DNA of 64,000 nt from Patellaria atrata CBS 101060 (lineage: Eukaryota > Ascomycota > Dothideomycetes > Patellariales > Patellariaceae), in NCBI GenBank assembly GCA_010093705.1, contig MU006092.1, forward strand, positions 688,623-752,622, given 5' to 3'. Below, in pieces: positions 35,214 to 45,466 of the stretch (position 1 is the stretch's first letter; every line of letters starts with the position of its first letter). Below the pieces are notes generated by a model. That model made no database searches. It was not told the origin of the DNA and saw nothing but the letters and a program-made list of their open reading frames with translations. The position numbers were made by a program, and so were the translations under genes.

Positions 35214-36381
35214 ATGTACCGTGGCAGGAATAGCGCCGCTAGGTCAAACAGGGCTGGACGTCCAAGTCAATTCTCTTCGCGTGATGATCCCACTGCACCG
35301 CGAGACCCCCTTGCTCGCTCGCATCCTGCACGTGGGTTCGGCTATATGCGCGGTTTCGGGCCTACACATGGAAGGGGAACTCCACGGGGTAGGGGCTCTG
35401 TACGCGGCAGAGGTTCTCTTCGTGGCAGGCCGGAACGCGCGGCTGCTTCGGACATGCATAGGCGTGTCACCATGGGTGGACCAAGTGAGCCTGGTGCTCC
35501 ATTCTCTTCTGCACCATCTGGTCCTAGTGGTCAAGTCTCTGCGCCGCCAGAGAGGAATGTTCCTCTCACACGAGAGCAGATCAATGCTCTTGCAATAGTA
35601 TGTTACCCTTCCATTGATCACCCCTTTACCCCTATCAAGTCTATATTCCCACCTGTACACGAATGAAGCACTTTTGTTATCTGCAATCCCCTATCTTCCA
35701 CCTTTTTCAACATTCACGTTCCACCCTAGACAAATACACATGGCTAACCTCAAATCACATAGGCGGACCTTGGTCTGGATCGCCGCGAAGCGATCATCGC
35801 TTCAAGAGAGAGGCGAGATGTGTTGGTGAGAGAGGATGACTTGGAGATGGCCCGGGCCATCAAAGAAGAGAACAGTGCCAACTATAGGTGTATGTCCTCC
35901 ACCATGAGTGTATTTCTTATTACCATACTGAACTTATTTAGTGGCACCAGAAGACATGGATGAGGACGTCGCGCGCAAAGAGCGCAACATTGCCGGTGGT
36001 ACTCTCCACCGTATCAACCGCCTGCGCGAGGTTCGGGTATCGTCTCTCCAAGTCCCTCCCCCCTCGGCCGCTAACCCTGTCGTCTCGGCGTGGCGCGCCG
36101 AGCCCGTACCAGCCGTTCCGCCTCCCGCACCGCGCCTCTCCCCGGTGGTCCCAGCCCCGACTCCTTCCCCACTGCTCGTACCGCCGGTATGGACGGGTAA
36201 CCCCTCCGATCCGGCAGCAATCGCTTGGGTTTCTACGCAACTCATACAGGAGAATCGGGAGAAGGCTTTAGCCCTCTTGGAGGGTCGCCGTACTGACTTT
36301 GTGGAGCCGTGGGCCATTGGCCATAGGGAGGTTCTGGCGTTTGTGCGTTTGTCCGGCCTGGACAAAGTGTTACATTTCTAG
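35214..36381 (+). CDS. RG-repeat protein, unknown function
   Basis: Exons 35214-35597, 35763-35889 and 35942-36381 give 316 residues. The N-terminal 130 residues are rich in Arg-Gly (RGFGYMRGFGPTHGRGTPRG, GRGSLRGRPERA), typical of methylated RNA-binding or phase-separating tails. The middle is a charged helix (LDRREAIIASRERRDVLVRE) and a Pro/Ala-rich spacer (VPAVPPPAPRLSPVVPAPTP). The last 80 residues form an ordered-looking helical segment (AIAWVSTQLIQENREKALAL) ending GLDKVLHF. There is no RRM, KH or helicase motif. Both introns are in consistent phases (0 and 1), and both use GTATGT-type donors. I infer a nucleic-acid-associated protein, without a named family. Confidence 0.65.
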
Positions 36382-36868
36382 GGGGCGTTTTTGCGTTGCT
36401 GCTGTAGGCTTTCCTAGCCTACATGATTTGGATTTTTAGAGAGCCTCTGGCGGTCCGTTGTTTTTTGTACGATTTACGATTTCCTTTCTGAGATTTTCTA
36501 TGGCTGACTCTTTTTTGTACAATATGCAATCTCTTTTTCTTGATGTTCTATATTGCAGGCGGGTTTTTGTACGACTTACGATTTTCTTCTACCAAAACAT
36601 TTCTGGCTTAATGATTTACGATGTACAGTACGACTCTCCTTTATAATCTAATTTAGCGTTACTTTTTTTTTCCCATGTGGTAGGCAGGATGGCAATAGGT
36701 CAACTGCAAAAGCCGGTGCAAATTAATCTCATTCAAGCATGATATTACTCCGAAACGATTTTGTACAGTACATGTCCAACCAGCAGTGGATCGCAGTGGA
36801 CTCACATGAAAAATCTTAACACCTCCCCTGCGCGATCTCCACGTGAACCCACTGACCCGAGCAATTCA
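36382..36868. other. Convergent 3' region with T-rich imperfect repeats
   Basis: The 3' flank of the RG-rich gene carries three loose copies of 'ttttttgtac.a..tacgatt' at about 36463-36482, 36508-36530 and 36565-36586, followed by TGTACAGTA at 36622-36630 and again at 36762-36770. This may be 3' UTR processing sequence. No gene. Confidence 0.55.
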
Positions 36869-37484
36869 TCACGCTTCAGCCTCCGTTGGGTCCTCCCTTG
36901 GTGGACCAACGTATATCCACAAGACACTGATGACAACGTCCATCCCGCGCGTCTCACCACCTTCCCACTTATAGTTCCACATGCCGTCATTGTTGTTATC
37001 CCAATAAGCTCCCGATGCGGCATGCATACCACGTCTTACGGGCTTATCGCTACCTGGTATCAGAGCTAGGTTCTGGATGATGGTCGAGTTTACTGCGAAC
37101 TTGTGGAGAGGTGGGATCTCTGATGGGGGGCCGATCAAGATTTGGAGGATCTTGTTCTGTGGGAGAGTGTGAGCAGATGAATGATGTGGTAGGTGTGCAA
37201 GACGCTCCAGGAGAGAGTTTGAGTAAGAAGAGGGCGAGTCATACTATGATCGCGGAGTTCCAATCGCCGGTATTTGTGTGGTGATATTCTTCGACGTTTT
37301 TGAAAACTTCGTCGCATGCCTATGGGAGTGTTAGTTTCTTTGACTGTTATAGGCCGCGGTATGTGGGATCGTTTTACTTCGGACGCGATCTCTTTGAGCT
37401 TTGACTCGGGAACTGGTGGCTGCAGGATATATTAGATGCTGTGATTTCGGGAGTACAGGGACAGGTGAGACTGACGTTTCCCAT
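36869..37484 (-). CDS. Dynein light chain, Tctex-1 family
   Basis: Four exons 37476-37484, 37378-37419, 37245-37319 and 36869-37156 give 137 residues. The first coding exon is only 9 nt (Met-Gly-Asn) with donor GTCAGT. The Tctex-1 fold is recognised from ESKLKEIASEACDEVFKNVE, then HHTNTGDWNSAIINKILQIL (the conserved Y/H..W...I...L pattern), HKFAVNSTIIQN (cf. KYIVNCVIMQK of DYNLT1), HAASGAYWDNNNDGMWNYKW (cf. SASSCFWDNSTDG) and MDVVISVLWIYV as the last beta strand. It should dimerise and bind the dynein intermediate chain as a cargo adaptor. It ends with a short acidic tail. All introns are phase 0. Divergent from VTC1. Confidence 0.88.
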
Positions 37485-37988
37485 TCTGACTTGAATGCGC
37501 GGTTGTAGAGCTAAGTGAGGTGAATTGCTAAACGAAACACTTTGCCAGGGCTGAATTCTTATGGGGTGAGGATCGTGAGGATGTACAGTACGAACTCGGC
37601 TGTAGTATGGCTCACTGTTTCTTTGTTTGTTTTTGCGGGGAGGTGCTGGCAATTCTTCGGTCAATTATTATGTTTGTCATGTTTGCTCTTCCCGCTTGAC
37701 TCGGTAGCGACGGGATTATCGGGATAGCTTTGTGAATCGAGTTGTGCAATCACGAATCTTGATTCGAGCACGCAGCTTCCAAGCCACTAATATCTTTTGC
37801 AAAAGGAAGCACACCAGGCACACGACTTCAATTGAGGTCATTGGGTCTTGCTTCAGTATAGAATCCTTTCAGACATATCATCTACCAAAACCAAATCTCT
37901 CCAGCAAGCAGATACCGCAACTATCTGCAGCTCTACAAACCGAAGGCGGGGTCAATTTGCTGTATCATAGCTCTAGCTTCGAAACGTC
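37485..37988. promoter_or_regulatory. Divergent promoter Tctex-1/VTC1
   Basis: 504 bp between start codons, containing TGTACAGTA (37582-37590) inside the 14-mer 'gatgtacagtacga' that also occurs at 36620. Upstream frames on either strand have no start codon in a sensible place. Confidence 0.4.
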
Positions 37989-38443
37989 ATGTCCAGCCAA
38001 CCTCTTTTACAATCAAGCCCAGGTAAACCAAACCGCAAGCCAATTGACACAATATTCACTCTTAGCTCTGTGTAATTGTTGCTCAAACTCAGGACTAACT
38101 GGTAAGCACAGGCAAGCGAATCGCACTCCCTACCCGGGTTGAGCCCAAAGTCTTCTTCGCCAACGAACGGACATTTCTATCATGGCTCAACTTCACCGTC
38201 ATCCTAGGAGGACTGGCCGTAGGACTTTTGAACTTTGGCGATAAAGTTGGTCAGATAAGCGCAGGGCTCTTCACCGTGGTCGCCATGGCTGCAATGATTT
38301 ATGCGCTGTTCACATTTCACTGGAGAGCGAAGAGTATTCGACAGCGCGGACAAGGAGGGTTCGACGATAGATTCGGCCCAACAGTGCTCAGCATTGCCTT
38401 ACTGGCCGCGGTCATCGTCAATTTTGTTCTTAGGGTAACTTGA
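37989..38443 (+). CDS. VTC1: Vacuolar transporter chaperone subunit Vtc1
   Basis: Vtc1 is the small membrane subunit of the VTC polyphosphate polymerase, which makes polyphosphate and threads it into the vacuole. Exons 37989-38022 and 38112-38443 (89-nt intron GTAAAC..CACAG, phase 1) give 121 residues; yeast Vtc1 has 129. The frame has the DUF202/VTC signature [20 protein letters not shown] followed by three membrane helices: [34 protein letters not shown] and [17 protein letters not shown]. Conserved Arg and Glu of the first helix region (NERTFLSWL) are intact. There is no SPX or catalytic domain, as expected for Vtc1. Confidence 0.95.
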
Positions 38444-38873
38444 GGTTACCAAGGGCGCTTCGAGAGGGAATTGGTCAGTGAGGTCTCACAAAAACGTCAA
38501 GATTGCGTGACAAACTCGCGGTGCAGAAAGTCAAATATACTTTGAGTAATGAAGTGTTGAATCGGGTGGAAATGGTTCGGCGGCATAAGTGTAAGGTGGA
38601 GAGGATCATTTAGGTGACTAACATCTCTTTCCGTTGTATATACGCACTTAGTTTTCTTTCCATCAAATGTTTCACCATGTACGTGTGAAAACAATCACTT
38701 TGCCACACATTCTCCACGTGTTTGTCCCGTTCTCTTACAGAACGGGTCAGAAACCACAACGCAGTTAGACCGCCTCTGTGCAAACCCGAGTTTATCAAAA
38801 TAGGTTCCTCAGTCTTACTCACTATTTCGCAACTTTTGCAAAGCGTGCTGAGTCTACATCTATCGATGCTCCG

Positions 38874-39155
38874 ATGGAAGAAAACCAAGGAGATTCAATA
38901 GAAGTTCAGGCCTCTAGGTGGAACGTAAACCCATCCCGACCCCGGAATTCGTTAGATAGTGCTGTTGTGGGCATGGTTGGATGTAGCCGATGTAATAAAT
39001 CATTCCACCGTTTCGAAGAGCTTAACATTCATCGTACTACATCCGGCCATACGGGTCTATTCACAGTGGATATCGACTCTCAACTAGAAGCCGAAGAGAA
39101 CTATTCAGATAAACGCAAAGTATTCAGGTACGAGATGGCTCTCCCACAAATGTAA
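38874..39155 (+). CDS. Small C2H2 zinc-finger protein or exon
   Basis: An open frame of 93 residues with one C2H2 finger (GCSRCNKSFHRFEELNIHRT, with the second His in TSGH), giving Cys2 and two His at usual spacing (the His-His gap is five residues, including GH). The rest is polar. A reasonable donor (AG|GTACGA at 39128) and acceptor (ACACAG at 39189) would join it in frame to the BTB protein downstream, making a 280-residue finger-BTB protein. As drawn it stands alone and ends at a TAA in the would-be intron. Confidence 0.5.
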   Translation: MEENQGDSIEVQASRWNVNPSRPRNSLDSAVVGMVGCSRCNKSFHRFEELNIHRTTSGHTGLFTVDIDSQLEAEENYSDKRKVFRYEMALPQM

Positions 39156-39193
39156 CTCTAGCATGACATCTTATAACCACAATACACAGCACC

Positions 39194-39778
39194 ATGGCTT
39201 CCGTATCCTCCATAGTAGAGGTGATAGTAACCCCACAAACCGAAAACAACAGATTCAAACTGCACAAAACCGCTCTCTGCGACGTCTCCCCCTTCTTCTC
39301 CAACGCCTTCAACGGCCAATTCAAAGAATCCCACACCGACACCATCACCATCTCCTCCACCTCCATCGCCACCTTCGGCCTCTTCACCGAATGGCTCTAC
39401 TCCCGCAAACTGCTCGACACCACCGGCAACCCGACCGCCTGGAACTGGCACTGGGATGTTCTAATAGACCTGTACATCTTCGCCGATAGCTACGATGTCC
39501 CCGGGCTACGAGAAGATATCGAGGACATCGCGTTCTCCAAAGCGAAGAGGGGAGACGAGGATATATTGCCGACGACCCAGGGGATCAGGAAGCTATTTGA
39601 TAATGTGCCGCACGGAGCGGGCTTGTGTAAGCATTTTGTGGAGACGTTCGCGAAACAGTTCGATCCGGGACATTTGGATGCGGCGGAGTTGGAACTTGCG
39701 AGGAGGTTGTTGCATCCGGATTTTGCGTGGGCGGTTATGGTTTACTTGGCGGATTTGAGGGCTAGGAAGGAGGGCTGA
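39194..39778 (+). CDS. BTB/POZ domain protein
   Basis: A 194-residue open frame starting at a good Kozak context (caccATGgc). BTB domain: VEVIVTPQTENNRFKLHKTA, DVSPFFSNAFNGQFKES, TITISSTSIATFGLFTEWLY, then the helical extension LIDLYIFADSYDVPGLREDI that fungal BTB proteins share. The last 80 residues are helical and unassigned. Such proteins form homo-oligomers and often serve as Cul3 adaptors; small fungal members of this expanded family have unknown partners. The gene may start further upstream through a spliced zinc-finger exon. It lies 760 bp from a second BTB gene in the same orientation. Confidence 0.82.
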   Translation: MASVSSIVEVIVTPQTENNRFKLHKTALCDVSPFFSNAFNGQFKESHTDTITISSTSIATFGLFTEWLYSRKLLDTTGNPTAWNWHWDVLIDLYIFADSYDVPGLREDIEDIAFSKAKRGDEDILPTTQGIRKLFDNVPHGAGLCKHFVETFAKQFDPGHLDAAELELARRLLHPDFAWAVMVYLADLRARKEG

Positions 39779-40541
39779 GGGTTAGGTTGATAGAGGGATT
39801 GAGCGCTTCAGGTATATTAAGCTGCTTTCTTGTCAGCTGAGATGGTGCAGAGAGTCACTTCGCTGATAGATTTCTATGCTCCTACTATAGTAGCCTTGAC
39901 CCGTTGTACAATATTTCTCAGACAGCCTCTGGCGAACCTACACAGAATGATAAGACTATACAAATGAATATAACTTTCCTTGCGGCTTTTCTGGATAAGA
40001 AACTCCTTTTTTTTTTTTTAATACACATTTGTCTGTACAATGAATGAAATGTAACCAAGGCTTGCTAAGGGCGACCTAATAGGAGCATGTGTTCTTTAGT
40101 AAGAATGCACTTTTGTATTCACAGATATGATTGTATTTCCTACTAGCAGTCTTTTCCGTACTAGTCTCCCCCCAGGTCAACGTACCCTTCCATCACAAAT
40201 CCCCGAGGACACGGCTTAGACCTTGAAAGTAAAAATGTCGGTACAGCGTACGTTAGGGTACAATCCATAATTGGGGATGTCAAGAAACTAAGAAACATAT
40301 GATTCATCAAACATTAGTACAGTAATCATTGTTCCAGTTGGGGTCACATGACTCCATTCATAAACCTTGGCCCCATTCAGATCTCAATAGCTCGACTGTA
40401 ACTCTTTACCACGTGACAAGGTAATCCTCTCGAACGCTTGGACGCATTTTCGAGATATTTAGAACCTTCTGCCCACCTCTTCTCTCAACAACTCCAACGC
40501 AAAACTCGTATCGAGGCTTTCGATACGGACTCTCAGCAAAA
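39779..40541. other. Intergenic region between BTB genes
   Basis: A poly-T run (about 40008-40019) and AT-rich sequence; no gene. Confidence 0.45.
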
Positions 40542-41324
40542 ATGGCCAGCATCAGATACCCCAAAGCCCCCAGCATTAATGTAAGCATCACACACTCTCT
40601 CCTGTATATTCAAGCCACTGACAGTGTAAGCTTGGGCACAATCGGACCGGAAATCATCACTATCAAAGTTGGCGAAAAAGAAGTCGTCTTCACGGTCCAC
40701 AAAGACTTTCTGATGTACGCGTCGGGCTGGTTCGTGAACACCCTCACAAAGGGCTTCGCCGAGAGGGATGAAGGTGTGGTACGGACCTGTGGTATGGATC
40801 CAGACTCCTTCCTGATATTCGTGGAATAGCTCTACTACCACTGCAGGCTGGGCGACATGGTTGGTGTAGGGAGCAAGATGGACGAGAAACTGGCGAAGCT
40901 GACGGACCTATACGCCCTCGCCGACTACTTCGACGTCCCCTACTTAGCCAACGCCGTCGTGGACACGATATATCTCCACTACAAGATCTTCGATACCTGC
41001 GTACCGACCCGAGAGATGGTCGTGCACGCGTACAACCGTTCGCCAGAGAATTGTCTGTTCATCCGCTTCTATGCGGATACGAAACGGATGACGGATGAGT
41101 TCGTCGAGGATGATGAGAGCTCCCGCGATCCACTGCCCACGCACTTCTGGGCACGATATGCGCTTGGTCTCGTTCACGGTCGCGACCGTGTCGGATTGCC
41201 CAGGAGTTACCATGTAGAGATGCGTTCGATTCCTGAATGGTGGCTGAATCTGTACAGAAACGGAAGAAGAATTATGAGGAATATCTTGAGAACTAGAGAA
41301 GTGAAGGAAACGGAATGCAAATAG
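40542..41324 (+). pseudogene. BTB/POZ gene interrupted by in-frame TAG
   Basis: The frame from ATG 40542 runs through a BTB domain (GPEIITIKVGEKEVVFTVHK, SGWFVNTLTKGFAERDEG, DPDSFLIFVE), meets TAG at 40827-40829, then continues in the same frame as LYYHCRLGDM and KLTDLYALADYFDVPYLANA to a stop at 41324. In the intact neighbour (39194) the same place reads EWLYS, so the lost codon was very likely TGG (Trp). TGG to TAG is a single G-to-A transition in a TpG context, the RIP type. No donor/acceptor pair that removes the TAG is visible. An early intron 40579-40624 (GTAAGC..ACAG) is possible and keeps frame. The C-terminal half (to RTREVKETECK) is otherwise undamaged, so loss is recent, or the site is a sequencing error. 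Confidence 0.7.
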
Positions 41325-42216
41325 GTAGAGCATGACAATGATGGATATTGGTGTGACGATGTGTCAGCTTCGAGTAGATGGTTTCATGACCAAAAGTACA
41401 CGGTCGAGTCTAGGCATTGCTTTGGACCTCTTTCATAGCTGGACCTTAATCTTAATATACCTTACTCGTGATCCTAAATAAGTTGCCGTAATGAAATATT
41501 GTACAGTAGATCCAAGAGAAATGAGAAATGGAAGTCGGATTAGAGTTACACTGCACAGTGCACATCGACTCCCCAGCCGAGACCACTAACAACGAAAACG
41601 GAAGAGTGCGAGGCCTTACATATCAAACATCACCTCTTATTTCTTCGAATATACTGTTAAGGTCCATGGGAGAATACAAAAGCTCCTAGACGGTTGTCTA
41701 GCAGGTAGATGTTACTCCCGTAAAATGAACACCATTGGCCTCGTTTGCGGGAGCCTACCGTAGTCTCGACATCTTTGCTTTTTCCAGTACAGCCCAAGTT
41801 GAGTTTTAGCCTCTACTACACTTACATTTTTGCTCTGTACCTAATAGTCAATGTACTAAATCCTTATAGAATACAATTACCCCATACCCCGAGCCGGCTT
41901 CACAAACCCATCTTCCCCACGCCGCCACCTCCACGTTCTGACAGCTCTGCTTACCTACTGCAGTCCACTCACACTAGAATGTAACCAGGCAATAGGGAAC
42001 TAATCCTCTTAGCACAGATGCAAGTTTTGCACCTTGCACACCGAGGGAATCAGCAAGGGATGTTTTTCTATTACGCCACCCGAGCAATCTAGCCGTATAA
42101 GAGCCTGCGTCCATAGCTTACAGTAGAGCGTGCTCTTTTGCAGGCAATTTTAATATCTTTTCATTAGTCTCCTCATATACAATCCCAGTCCCTTTTCTAA
42201 ACCATTTGAACGAAAG
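41325..42216. other. Intergenic region
   Basis: About 0.9 kb, no gene supported. Contains TGTACAGTA at 41500-41508. Confidence 0.45.
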
Positions 42217-43266
42217 ATGAACGATCCCAACCCCTCCGATCTCCCCCCACCCTTCCACAACATCCCCGGCCTCTCCAATTTCCGCGATATCGGCGGCTGG
42301 CCCATCGCCACTCCTCCCTCGTTCCTCCAGCCCAAGACCAATAGCACCGATACCGATACCGATTCCAGACCGAACGGCACAACAGCCGCTTCCCCAAGCT
42401 CCAACACCAACCCCGATGCCCTCACCCCCGCTCCACCACCCCAATACCGCGTCCGCCACCACATCCTCCACCGCTCCGCCGACCCGACCCTCCTGCCCCT
42501 CTCCTCCCAAAAAACCCTCTCCTCCGCCCCCTACAACATAAGCACCATCTTCGACATCCGCTCGATCCCGCAGCTCAAGCGCGCCGGCGGGGCCTACGAC
42601 TTCTCCTCGCACGGCATCGAGCGCGTCTGGCTGCCCGTCTTCGGCGAGGAAGAATACACGCCCGAGAAAGCCGGGTTGCGCTACGTGCAGTACTCGGCGG
42701 ACGGGACGGAGGGGATCGTCGGGGCGTTCGAGGAGATCCTGAGGGCGGGCGGTGCGACTTTCGCGCACATCTTGCGTTGGATAGGGGATCTCGATATCCC
42801 GGGCGATGGGGAGGGACAGGCCTCCGCGGGCGCCGAAGTCGACGCCAATGCCGTGGAAGTCGTCGACGGGGAGGGAAAAGACCGAGCCTGCCTCCTCCAA
42901 TGCACAACTGGCAACAACCGCTCCGGCGCCTTCATAGCCGTCCTGCTTTCCCTCCTCGGCGTGTCCCCCTCCCATATCGCACACGAATACTCCCTCTCCG
43001 CGGTAGGGCTGGCGGCAACACGCGCCCAGTCCGTCGAGCGGCTTCTCAAGAACGCGGCTTTCGTCGCCGCTGTGGGCGACCAAGCACCGTATCGCGCGGA
43101 GCGGATGTTGGGCGCGCGGCCGGAGAGCGTGATTGCGATGCTGGAGATGGTGGAGAGGAGGTGGGGCGGTGCGGAGGGGTATGTGAGGGGGGTTTGTGGG
43201 TTGGAGGTATGGGAGGTGGAGAGGGTTAGGAGGGTTATGGTTGAGAAGGTGGAGGGGGATGGGTGA
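42217..43266 (+). CDS. Tyrosine-phosphatase-family protein (Y_phosphatase3)
   Basis: A single exon of 349 residues. The N-terminus FHNIPGLSNFRDIGGWPI is the standard opening of the fungal/bacterial Y_phosphatase3 (PtpB-like) family. YNISTIFDIRSIPQLKRAGG supplies the conserved DLR-like strand. The catalytic loop reads CTTGNNRSG with Cys229 and Arg235 (CX5R intact), replacing the usual CTAGKDRTG; Lys and Asp of the loop are Asn-Asn here, so catalytic behaviour may differ. Low-complexity inserts (residues about 52-86 and 205-225) lengthen it beyond the usual 250-300. Codon use is strongly GC-rich compared with flanks. Substrate unknown: protein tyrosine or phosphoinositide is likely from the family. 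Convergent with the sugar transporter. Confidence 0.88.
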   Translation: MNDPNPSDLPPPFHNIPGLSNFRDIGGWPIATPPSFLQPKTNSTDTDTDSRPNGTTAASPSSNTNPDALTPAPPPQYRVRHHILHRSADPTLLPLSSQKTLSSAPYNISTIFDIRSIPQLKRAGGAYDFSSHGIERVWLPVFGEEEYTPEKAGLRYVQYSADGTEGIVGAFEEILRAGGATFAHILRWIGDLDIPGDGEGQASAGAEVDANAVEVVDGEGKDRACLLQCTTGNNRSGAFIAVLLSLLGVSPSHIAHEYSLSAVGLAATRAQSVERLLKNAAFVAAVGDQAPYRAERMLGARPESVIAMLEMVERRWGGAEGYVRGVCGLEVWEVERVRRVMVEKVEGDG

Positions 43267-43623
43267 GAGGGTGGAGATTCGATGGGGAGGTAAGCTTGTG
43301 TTCTTGAGTGTGAATGTGGAGAAAGGTGGACGGGACGGATAAACAGGGTTCGGCGATTGTATGGTTTTATTCATGGGGTTTAGAGGGAACCCCCCGCCAA
43401 AAGTTGGGAGGGTGATTTGTTGCTATGTTAAGGAAGCGTTGTGTCTCTGTAAATCCGTTTTATTATATCTACAGTTGTACTATGTGTATGCATTAAGAGG
43501 AGGAGCTCAAGCTCATGAAAACGTCGTCGATAATCCTCGTACGATCATGTATTACTATGTTATCAAAAATTGCCTATAAGGGTAGAGGTCCGTTGAATTG
43601 TAATTGTCCTAAGTATCGACTGT
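43267..43623. other. Convergent intergenic region
   Basis: 357 bp, AT-rich 3' flanks of two convergent genes; nothing further seen. Confidence 0.45.
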
Positions 43624-45466
43624 TCAAGTCCTGGATGTCTTTGGCTGGACAACTTGCTCGTCGACCTCTCCATGTTCGTCACTTGCGCGTTCCGCGTCGT
43701 GACGATCTCTGACATTTCCACCGAATAAGACATCCATATCTTCGAGGGGACGTCTCTTAGTTTCTGGATAAAAGAAAAGGATGATCTATGACAACTTTAG
43801 TAAGGGTATCATGCATGTTTGTATCGGTAAGGGACTTACGACAAAGGTAACGACATTGAAGCAGAAGAAGATGAGGTATGTCTTCGATCCGATGTTGTCC
43901 ATGCCGACCGGCCACGTCTGAGATGCGATGATTGAACCGATAGCACCACCAGATGCAGCAATATTGAGCCCACGAGCACGGAAGTTGGTGGGGAAGATCT
44001 CAGCCCCATAGACCCACGGAGCAGGACCAAGACTGACTGAATACCCGAAGGTATAGAAGAAGATAAAGATAATGCAAGTCCAATCAGCAGCCGCGTTAAC
44101 GTTGTCAGGGTACGCGAGAGGGAGCACTCCGTTTAGCTATAGGTATAGTACATTAGTCACTATTAGTGTTTCGGAGATTGGTTGAACTTACAAGTAAAGC
44201 GAGGATCATCAACATGATGCCACCAAGAAGTGTTAATCTTCTTCCGAACTTGTCAATGAGTAGCATATCAATGATTGTGCATCCGATCTTCAATGTCGTC
44301 TCGATACCACCGATCATGAGGGAGATTTTATGAGACAAACCAAGCGACATAAAGATGGTAGGAAGGTAGTATTTCATAGCGGTGTTGCCACACATTTGAG
44401 CCATGAAGTGCAACAAAGCAGTACGCCAAAGACGATTGAACATCGGGCGGTTTGTGAAGAGTACTGTGATTGATTGTGAGGTAGCAACTCTGTGCGCCTC
44501 GGTGTCCACAATAATTTCGTCAATCTCGTTTTTCACGAGGGGTCCATTGTCTGCTCTGATGAGCTCAAGGGATGCTCGAGCTTCTTCAATACGTCCTTTC
44601 TGGATGAGCCATCGTGGCCTGCAGATGGTTAGTTTCTCAGGCGTCTTAACATCAGAGGCAAATACATACGTCTCAGGGCAAAACGGAAGCCCAACAAGGA
44701 ATATAACAGCCGGGATATATTGTACACAAACCGCAACTCTCCAGCCAACGGAGTTGCCGCGGGGAGTTTCCCAATGGCTCATGCCATATCCAACCCTGCA
44801 ATGTCGAATGTTAGCTTCAAATCAGTTAAAATTGCATGTATACTTACCAAAATGCACCGGCGAGACCAGCAATCATACCAACATGGTTTAAGACTACAAA
44901 TCGACCCCGATGTTTCGCAGGAGAAATTTCACTGTTCCGGTCAGTTCGAGATTGGTTGGTTGAGGCCTCCGTTTAGACTGACCTTTGGTACATCGGTACT
45001 GACGATGAGACAACCGCAAGCCCGAGACCACAGATAATACGACCAATAATCATCATTGCCAAAGCTCCCGGTGCTTTTGCTCCAGCCTGCAAAGCAGCAC
45101 CGATACATGTGACGAATACACCAGCGCCAGCCGCATACCGTCTTCCTAGACGGTCGATTGTAGGGTGGGCTATGAAGTTGTAACTGGTCCATGTTCCGAG
45201 ATAGTAGATAGCTGTGATTAATCCCTTTTTGGAGGCAGAGGGTTGGTTCAGTTCGGCTTTGAAGCCAGGGTGGACATAGATGATAGCCATGATGCCAATA
45301 TTGTATCTATTGGGATTGATCAGTAAGTTCCAATCTTCTTTCACTGATATCGCGGGCTAACATACCCCCATACTAAAGCGGCCAAAGCAAAGAACATGCA
45401 TATCCCAGTTAACCTTAGGGTTCCCCGGGAAGGGAGAAGGCCCTTAGTGACAAGTTGCTGCCCCAT
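43624..45466 (-). CDS. MFS sugar transporter (SP family)
   Basis: Seven exons: 45366-45466, 44983-45306, 44848-44931, 44670-44795, 44192-44618, 43840-44136, 43624-43785, giving 506 residues with 12 helices expected. Signatures are DRLGRRYAAGAG (loop 2-3), PMYQSEISPAKHRGRF-like sequence formed across an exon junction (MYQR + SEISPAKHRGRF), CPETPRWLIQKGR (PESPRWL box), DKFGRRLTLLGG (loop 8-9), TFGYSVSLGPAPWVYGAEIF and the C-terminal YPETKRRPLEDMD (PETKG box). Start chosen at MGQQLVTKG, since no presequence is needed and helix 1 (LTGICMFFALAALVWGYNIG) follows at normal distance; the frame stays open upstream to 45619. Transports a hexose or related polyol/acid; substrate not predictable. One donor is GTCAGT. 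Confidence 0.9.
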
